A program made the position numbers and the translations under genes. Below the pieces are notes generated by a model, which worked only from the letters and a program-made list of their open reading frames with translations, had not been told where the DNA came from and did no database searches. 31,762 nucleotides of DNA from contig JABLUY010000332.1 in assembly GCA_013306675.1 (NCBI GenBank), forward strand, positions 1 through 31,762. Reading direction: 5' to 3'. The first letter of the stretch is position 1, and each line of letters opens with the position of its first letter. This DNA is from Thraustochytrium sp. TN22 (Eukaryota; Sar; Bigyra; Thraustochytrida; Thraustochytriidae). Positions 26,123 through 31,762 of this stretch are shown here, in pieces.

Positions 26123-29100
26123 TCAGACGGTCTCCTCCAGGTTGTCCTTGTCATTCGCTGGGGGCTCCATGAAGGACCGAGTGTGGTCCTTGAAGGAATC
26201 AATGAAGGAGCTTGACTGGAGCGCGGCGTCCTGGAGGCGCGGCTTGGAGTGCGTGAAGGAGTAGTCCTGGTCCGAATCGGAGTTCGGGCCGGTGGTCCAG
26301 CCCCAGGCGTAGACGTGCCAGACCTTGGGCAGAAAAAGAAAGCCGACGGTGGCGGTGCTGGTGAAGATGATGAGCGCCATCTTGACGATGAAGGAGGCAG
26401 TCGGGTTGTCGCCGGCGAGGAAGAGCACGGGAATGCCGAGGAGGAGCGACTCAAAGGCGGTGGTGAGGGCAAAGGCGATGTAGCGGCCCTCGCCATACTC
26501 CGACGGAATGCGGCGCGACTGGTAAATGAGGTAGATGCCGTAGATGAGCGAGATCATGAGGAGCGCGGCGAGCGGGGCAAGGAGCTGCAGCGAGCGGGGC
26601 GAGTAGCAGCGGCCGTAGGACGCAAGCACGTTGCCGGAGTCGTCAGAGGAAAGGATGACCCGCTCGTAGCGCAGAGGGTCGACGAGAATCCAGACAATGT
26701 TGAGGCCGATGGTGACGAGCAGCAGGAGACCCTGGTAGATCTGCATGGAGCGGTTGGTGATGAAGATGCGCTTGAGCTTGGGGTTGTCGAAGATGCGACC
26801 GAGGCGCCAGGTCTTGAGCCAAAGCGAGGTGTAGAGAACGGCGAAGCCGACCGAGTACAGCAACGGCGCGGCCGCGCAGGCCACGTCGAGCCCCGGGAAG
26901 CTGGCGGCCTCGACGGATGCCACGTCCGTTGCCGTGAGCTCCGCGTAAAAGACGCCGTCGTCCTGAAGCGAGAGAGGGATGATGGCCGACATGCAGATCG
27001 ACGCGCCGAGGAGAATCTGCAAGAGAAAGGGCGGCGACGCAATGAGGATGATCTTCTGGCGGCGGTGCTTTTGCACCCAGAAGGCGAGCACCACGAACAT
27101 GAGAAGGAAGATGCCGACGATGGCAAAGCTAAAGCCGACCACCGGGATGGGGATGAGGTTCTTCGCGTGCGCCGGCGTGAGGATGGACACGCCATTGCAG
27201 GTTATCTCAGAAAGCGCTTGGTAATTGCGCTCCAGGCTGACATCGAGCGTGGAGAGCGGCACAAGACCCTGCGTCACGAGCGGCTCCTCGACAGAGGCGT
27301 CAGCACCCCTCTCCAGCACGTTGTTCAGAATGAAGCCCAGGTACCGCGTATATACGAAGCCGGAGCCCAGAACGGAGTCATCGGCGGTGCCGTCGTTGCA
27401 CTCGACTTCGCCAGAGAAGGAGTTGCGCACGGCAATGTTCATGACGTCGACGAGTGGGTAGCAGGCGGCAGGCCGGGCGGACGAGGTGACGATGGCGCTA
27501 AAGTCGAGCAGACCCGTGGCGCTATCGTACGTGAGGTCGGTGGCGCATGCGGTCACCCCGAGCGTGTCCAGCGTTGCGTAGGTGTTTCCGGCGTCCATGG
27601 TGAGGCTGGCGAAGAAGGCCTCGCGCTGGTTGGCCTCACCAATGGCTGGATTGTACGCGATGGAGAAGGCCGTAATGGCCACGGCAGAGCGCACGGCCTC
27701 CCGATTTTCCTTGGTCACTGTCGGAACGACGTCGAAGTTGCTGTCACCGGAGAGCTCCGCGACGAGGGCCACGAAGCGATTCTTGAGCTCGTCGTCCGCG
27801 TCGTCCGTGCCGTAGATGATAATGTCGGGCACCGTCCAGGCGGGCTCTTCGAGCTTTTGCGTGGCAATTTGCGCAGCGAGGAGCGGGTTGAGCGCAGTGA
27901 TCTCGGCGTCCTCCCAGCTCGTGACGGCGCCGCTGAGCATCTTGGCGAGCAGATCGACCGTGGCGTTGAAGGAGGTCACGAAGTCACAAAGGTTGGCCAG
28001 GTTATCTTCGCCTGAGGAGCAAAAGTTGACCGAGACACCGAGGCCGACGCCGACGTAGGAAAATGCGGTGATCGTGGAGGCCTCGGTGATGGCCGCATTG
28101 GCAGCAGCGTTAGAGGCCAGGGTCATGGCGATGGCGTTGTCGCCTGCGATAACCGCCGAAATGGCGGCTTCCGAGTCGAGGTTCTCGAAGTCGTCCTCAA
28201 AGAGCGTGTCCGGAGAAAGAACGGCGTAGGAAAGCTCGTACTGATTGAAGATGGCCTCGAAGGACTTGGAGCCGCCGTAACCGATGACGGGCGTGTTGTC
28301 CGCCTCGGCAACGTAGAGCATCTCACCATCGCAGTACATGTCCTGCTGGATGCGCGTGACGATGGTGTTGCGCACCTCGTCCGAGAGCGGTGAGAAGCCA
28401 AGGGACTCGGCGATGCCCTGAGGCACCTCGTTCTGATAGAACCAGAGGAAGAAGTCTTGCGTCGCCTTGCGGTTCGCGCACGAGGCGCCGAAGCGCGTGG
28501 TGTTCTTGCGCACGACAAAGTAGGTGTAGCCAGCGATGGGCCAGGCCTGCGACCCGGAGGCGTCCGAAATTACAGCGTTGAGCCGCTCCGGGAACTCCTC
28601 GCCGAAGTCCAGGCCCTTCTCGACCATGGCGTTGGCCACCGTAACCGTGGTGGCCTCGACGGGTGTGGATTCGTTGGTGGCCGCCACAAGGGCCCGCGGC
28701 AGACCGATTGTGAGAGCTTCGCCGAGCACCGAGTAGCCGATGGCGCCCTCGGTAGCCGAGACGTGGCCTGCGACACCGACGTTGCCGTCATGCTTGGTGA
28801 CGATGGCAGGGTAGTCGGCGTTGGAGGAACCCGTGAGATCCTCGAACTGCGTGGCGAAGGCGTCCTCAAAGAGGGCCAGCGCACCCTTGAAGATCTCGCT
28901 CGTTCCGGAGCTGTCGGACCGCACGGTGACGATGATCTCGCCAGCCGCGTCGAGGACGTTCCCGATGGCCGTCGTGAGCGCGGCATCGTCCTCGTACTGG
29001 TTAAGGTCCTTGATGCGCTGATCGCCCCACATGCTGATGGAGCCTGGTTCGCACGTGTAGGGAAGGCCCACTGCGGCCTCATCGCACTTGCGGAAGATCT

Positions 29101-29836
29101 GCGCCAGCACCTCCTTGGTCAGCACGAGCTGGTGGCCCAGGGCGTCGAGTCCGGGCAGGTTGTAAATGGGCACGACGGCGCCTGCCACGGCCGGGTACAT
29201 TTGCAGGTCCGGATACGCCGAGTAGTCGCTCGTCTTGAGCAGCGAGTCGGAGCCAGCAAAGTCCACGTAGTATGTGTCGTAGGAGTCGTCATCGTCCGTG
29301 CAGATGTTGTCACACGCGTCCACGTAGCTCTCGATGCGGCACTTGCCCTTGCCGCTGCCCGTGCCGAGGTACGAGACCGTGACCGACTGGTTCTGAAATC
29401 TGTACGCGAAGAAGGCCTCCTGGTACAGGCGCAGCGGGAAGGTGGCGCCGGCGGCTTGCACAACAACCTTCTCCGCGCCGCTCTCCGTGAGGGTCTCCGG
29501 CGAGAGCTCTGCCAGCGACTCATTCAGGCACGAGGAGAGCTCCGCCAGGCAGCTCGCCTCTGACGTGCCTTTGAGTGAATACAGGTCCTCCGTGTCGCAC
29601 GTGGCCGGCAGCGCCTGCGCGCCGCCCGTCAGCAGGGCGACGGCCACCACCGTCGCTGCCAGGGCCACCAGCGTGGGCGCCGAGCGTCGCGCCATCCGCG
29701 GCGAGCTCTTGCGCGAGCTCGAGCTCGAGCTCGCAGCAGCAGAAGGAGCCATTCGCACTCGATCCCGAAATGTAGTTTGTCGTCGCCGCGCCCCGGCCAG
29801 CCGCGGCCGCTGCATCCGCACCTGCACGCGAGGCAT
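26123..29836 (-). CDS. Class C-like 7TM receptor with two tandem PstS-type phosphate-binding ectodomains
   Basis: A 1237-residue single-exon membrane protein. The signal peptide is at about 48-75 (MARRSAPTLVALAATVVAVALL); Met29 (29752) or Met48 (29695) may be the real start. PstS-like module 1 (about 123-500) matches bacterial PstS: QAAGATFPLRLYQ, YLGTGSGKGK, VDFAGSDSLL, GAVVPIYNLPGL, MWGDQRIKDLN, VRSDSSGT, VGVAGHVSATEGAIGY. The residues aligned with phosphate ligands are all kept: Thr132, Phe133, Ser161, Asp197, Arg306, Ser310, Gly311, Thr312. Module 2 (about 515-890) has the same plan but lacks GATFP and RSDGSGT. Seven membrane helices follow (about 898-920, 930-953, 986-1008, 1033-1052, 1083-1105, 1118-1142, 1149-1170). 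FAVLYTSLWLKTWRLGRIF after helix 3 and FLPKVWHVY after helix 7 are class C traits, with a probable Cys987-Cys1077 disulfide. The tail is about 65 residues. A phosphate-sensing GPCR is the inference. Confidence 0.88.
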   Translation of the reverse strand: MPRVQVRMQRPRLAGARRRQTTFRDRVRMAPSAAASSSSSSRKSSPRMARRSAPTLVALAATVVAVALLTGGAQALPATCDTEDLYSLKGTSEASCLAELSSCLNESLAELSPETLTESGAEKVVVQAAGATFPLRLYQEAFFAYRFQNQSVTVSYLGTGSGKGKCRIESYVDACDNICTDDDDSYDTYYVDFAGSDSLLKTSDYSAYPDLQMYPAVAGAVVPIYNLPGLDALGHQLVLTKEVLAQIFRKCDEAAVGLPYTCEPGSISMWGDQRIKDLNQYEDDAALTTAIGNVLDAAGEIIVTVRSDSSGTSEIFKGALALFEDAFATQFEDLTGSSNADYPAIVTKHDGNVGVAGHVSATEGAIGYSVLGEALTIGLPRALVAATNESTPVEATTVTVANAMVEKGLDFGEEFPERLNAVISDASGSQAWPIAGYTYFVVRKNTTRFGASCANRKATQDFFLWFYQNEVPQGIAESLGFSPLSDEVRNTIVTRIQQDMYCDGEMLYVAEADNTPVIGYGGSKSFEAIFNQYELSYAVLSPDTLFEDDFENLDSEAAISAVIAGDNAIAMTLASNAAANAAITEASTITAFSYVGVGLGVSVNFCSSGEDNLANLCDFVTSFNATVDLLAKMLSGAVTSWEDAEITALNPLLAAQIATQKLEEPAWTVPDIIIYGTDDADDELKNRFVALVAELSGDSNFDVVPTVTKENREAVRSAVAITAFSIAYNPAIGEANQREAFFASLTMDAGNTYATLDTLGVTACATDLTYDSATGLLDFSAIVTSSARPAACYPLVDVMNIAVRNSFSGEVECNDGTADDSVLGSGFVYTRYLGFILNNVLERGADASVEEPLVTQGLVPLSTLDVSLERNYQALSEITCNGVSILTPAHAKNLIPIPVVGFSFAIVGIFLLMFVVLAFWVQKHRRQKIILIASPPFLLQILLGASICMSAIIPLSLQDDGVFYAELTATDVASVEAASFPGLDVACAAAPLLYSVGFAVLYTSLWLKTWRLGRIFDNPKLKRIFITNRSMQIYQGLLLLVTIGLNIVWILVDPLRYERVILSSDDSGNVLASYGRCYSPRSLQLLAPLAALLMISLIYGIYLIYQSRRIPSEYGEGRYIAFALTTAFESLLLGIPVLFLAGDNPTASFIVKMALIIFTSTATVGFLFLPKVWHVYAWGWTTGPNSDSDQDYSFTHSKPRLQDAALQSSSFIDSFKDHTRSFMEPPANDKDNLEETV

Positions 29837-31638
29837 GGGATGGAATCGCGCGCGCGCCTCTGGCGCTTCGCGGCCCTCCGCCTGCGCGCGCTTGTCCCCT
29901 CCGCCTGCTCTGAAGTCTGCAGACTCTGCACCACAGCAGCCCGTCCCGGTTCAGGCGCGCGCGTCCATCATGCTCCCCTCCCTGGGCGCGTGGTCGGTCG
30001 CCGAGCAGGACGCTAGATTCAAAGTGCATTCGCAGGGGGTCAGGCACCGCTTCATGCGCGCTTGCCTAGATCCGCCGTCGCGTGGCGCCACGGGCCTCTT
30101 CACTCCACCAATCAGTCGTCCGTGCATCATCGCTCTGCTACTAGCCTAATAAGTTAGCTCAGGCCGGCCAAGGCCAAGCGCATCAAGAACTCGAAAAGCA
30201 GGGGTGCCAAGGTGCCAAGGCGAAGCAAAGCGTCGCGGCTTGCAGGTCACGCTGGCGCGAGCACGCGAGCGGCGGCGCGGCGCAGCCCGGCTGGCGCCCG
30301 ATGCGCTGCGGCGGCGGCGCACCTCGCACCTCGACTCGCGTCCCGTGGGAAGCAGGCACTTGGAGCCCGCCCCCGCGGGAGTTGGAGCTTCCGCTCACGG
30401 CGCTTGGCTTCGTGAGAAGAGCAGCGACAGCGCGTGCCGTGGCCGTGGCCGCACCTAGGCCTAGGCCCAGTGGTGATGGCAGGCTAGCAGCCACAAGGGG
30501 CTACCGTGACGCCGCTACAGAGTGGCACGCGTTGCACAGCACCCCAGGCGCAGCCCACTGCAAGGCACAATACAAGTTTCTTGCAGGGCTCGGCGCTGCC
30601 TGCTGACACCGGAACCGCTGTGGCTGGCGACGCTGGAATGGCCGCTGATAGCGCCGGAACCGCTGGTGGCGCCGACCAGGCCGACCAGGAGCGCGTTCCC
30701 GTACCCGCCTGGCCGCGGACCGCCAGTCACCGCCTTCTTCTTTAGCCTTCGGGCAGCCAGCCATCTGAGCGGCGGCTGATTAGTAGGCTAGCGTGTCCAA
30801 GTTGCAGGAAGCTTGCTACTGGCAGCCAAACAACCCGTCCTCCGCAAGCTCCGCTGATCAGCGGCTGATGCGCTGGGAGGACCAGCGCCTTCGTCTGTTG
30901 GCCAAAGACGCAGGCCAGGGGGCTCCTGGGTGCTGTGTCTTGTTTCACGCTCGCTCCAAAGAGAAGCAACGCGCTTCACCGAGCCGTGGTCTCTTGAGCT
31001 GCCCGAGCTCCCACCGACCGATTCTGCGAGCTCCGCAGCCGTGCAAGGCACCTGCACAAACTGCCAGACTGCCAGTGCCAGAGACGAACGAACGAGCCTT
31101 CCGAGGCCGCGGACTCGGACTTGAAAACACGTCGCGGGCTCGCAGCGCCTCGCAGCGCGCCGCAGCGCGTGCACAACCAAGCACAACCGAGACACTGGCT
31201 GGTGTTGGCCCGCTGCACGCTGGCCGACCAAAGCCTTTCATGGGCGGAGCATCTTCAAGTCGCCTCGGCAGCAGGGGCCTGCCCGCCTCTTGCGGCCTGA
31301 CTGCGTGCGGCCCTGCGCTACCAGCCTAACAGTTACAGTACCCCTGGCACTGCAGCCAGCGCCCGAATCTTTGTCAAGTTGCACAACTTGAAGCTCGGCT
31401 CTCCGAGTCGTGCACAGCTCCGAGTCACCATCACTGCACAGGTCACGCCAGGTGACCGAGGGGCCCAAGGCAAGGTGTGCGACGCTCTGCACAGTGTGCG
31501 GTGACAGGCCGCGGACCCCCGCAACTCTGTATGATGCCACGTAAGACGCGCTCCAGGAGTGCGGCAGCCAGACCGATTGCTTGACCTCGTACTCCTACAC
31601 GCGGCGCGACAGTGACGGCCGGCGCGGGGGAGGACGCG
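29837..31638. other. Gene-free 1.8-kb region upstream of the receptor gene
   Basis: No gene or RNA was recognised. Open frames up to about 180 codons occur but none begins with a credible ATG or shows a domain. A 12-bp direct repeat CCGGAACCGCTG occurs at 30609 and 30654. GACTCGGA or its complement TCCGAGTC occurs at 31111, 31402 and 31419. It should hold the receptor promoter on the left and the promoter of the partial gene at 31639 on the right. Confidence 0.5.
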
Positions 31639-31707
31639 ATGGAGGTCGCGATGGAGAACGCGGCGGGAAACGCGGTACCAGACAGCCCGAAGGCTGGCGC
31701 GGGCCCT

Positions 31708-31762
<55 letters not shown>
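31639..31762 (+). CDS. Probable N-terminus of an unidentified gene, cut by the window end
   Basis: ATG 31639 opens a frame MEVAMENAAGNAVPDSPKAG followed by alternating Ala-Gly, and runs to the last base. Such a low-complexity N-terminus resembles the start of the kinase gene at the left edge. A repeat-only frame could also arise by chance, and the in-frame codons just upstream lack a stop, so the start is uncertain. No function can be given. Confidence 0.35.
31700..31762. repeat. GCGGGC hexamer repeat at the window edge
   Basis: About ten near-perfect GCGGGC units running off the end. In the frame of the ATG at 31639 they encode (Ala-Gly)n. Confidence 0.85.

Noticed and set aside
26249-29563. 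Long plus-strand frames opposite the PstS-7TM gene (588 and 368 codons)
   Set aside because: They mirror the charged pattern expected from antisense of a membrane and binding-protein gene and carry no motif.
30793-31329. A 178-codon plus-strand frame in the right gene-free region
   Set aside because: It begins with GTG, has no domain and its composition is like the surrounding non-coding DNA.

Overview
This window is nuclear DNA from a GC-rich, unicellular-type eukaryote. The genes have their own promoters and lie on both strands rather than in operons. Two genes are interrupted by short GT-AG introns (81 to 192 nt), and the rest are single open frames. Proteins carry mitochondrial presequences, secretory signal peptides and eukaryotic signalling domains (PDK1, PDZ, ankyrin, calponin homology, class C 7TM, Calx-beta exchanger, eIF4A3). 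The mix of a YSL-type OPT transporter, a KDPG-type aldolase, an NCX with Calx-beta domains and a class C receptor would suit a stramenopile or another GC-rich protist. That placement is inference; no rRNA or other marker is present.

Layout. 23-2122 (+) PDK1-like kinase with a C-terminal PH domain. 2298-3403 (-) mitochondrial 3-hydroxyacyl-CoA dehydrogenase, one intron. 4030-8061 (-) large scaffold with EF-hand-like, tandem CH and PH-like domains. 8308-11043 (-) PDZ-PDZ-ankyrin protein ending in a dual-specificity-phosphatase fold that has lost its catalytic cysteine. 11557-11793 (+) 78-residue coiled-coil protein with an AT-hook tail. About 12504-12985: a decayed partial copy of the OPT transporter with an internal inversion. 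14234-16342 (+) intact OPT/YSL transporter. 16519-17533 (-) mitochondrial cyclophilin, three introns. 18947-21805 (+) Na+/Ca2+ exchanger. 22385-23581 (-) BED zinc finger fused to a KDPG/KHG-type aldolase. 24079-25611 (+) eIF4A3-like DEAD-box helicase with a long N-terminal extension. 26123-29836 (-) class C-type 7TM receptor whose ectodomain is two tandem PstS-like phosphate-binding modules. 31639 to the window end (+): apparent start of another gene running into a GCGGGC repeat.

The genes do not form one pathway. Common themes are signalling and sensing (PDK1, PDZ/ankyrin pseudophosphatase, CH scaffold, PstS-7TM receptor), ion and metal transport (NCX, YSL-type OPT) and mitochondrial metabolism (HADH, cyclophilin). 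The strongest novelty candidates are the PstS-7TM receptor, whose first module keeps every phosphate ligand I could align to bacterial PstS, and the BED-finger/aldolase fusion. Gene-free stretches hold simple repeats, a 9-bp minisatellite and a recurrent GACTCGGA motif that is nearly absent from coding DNA.
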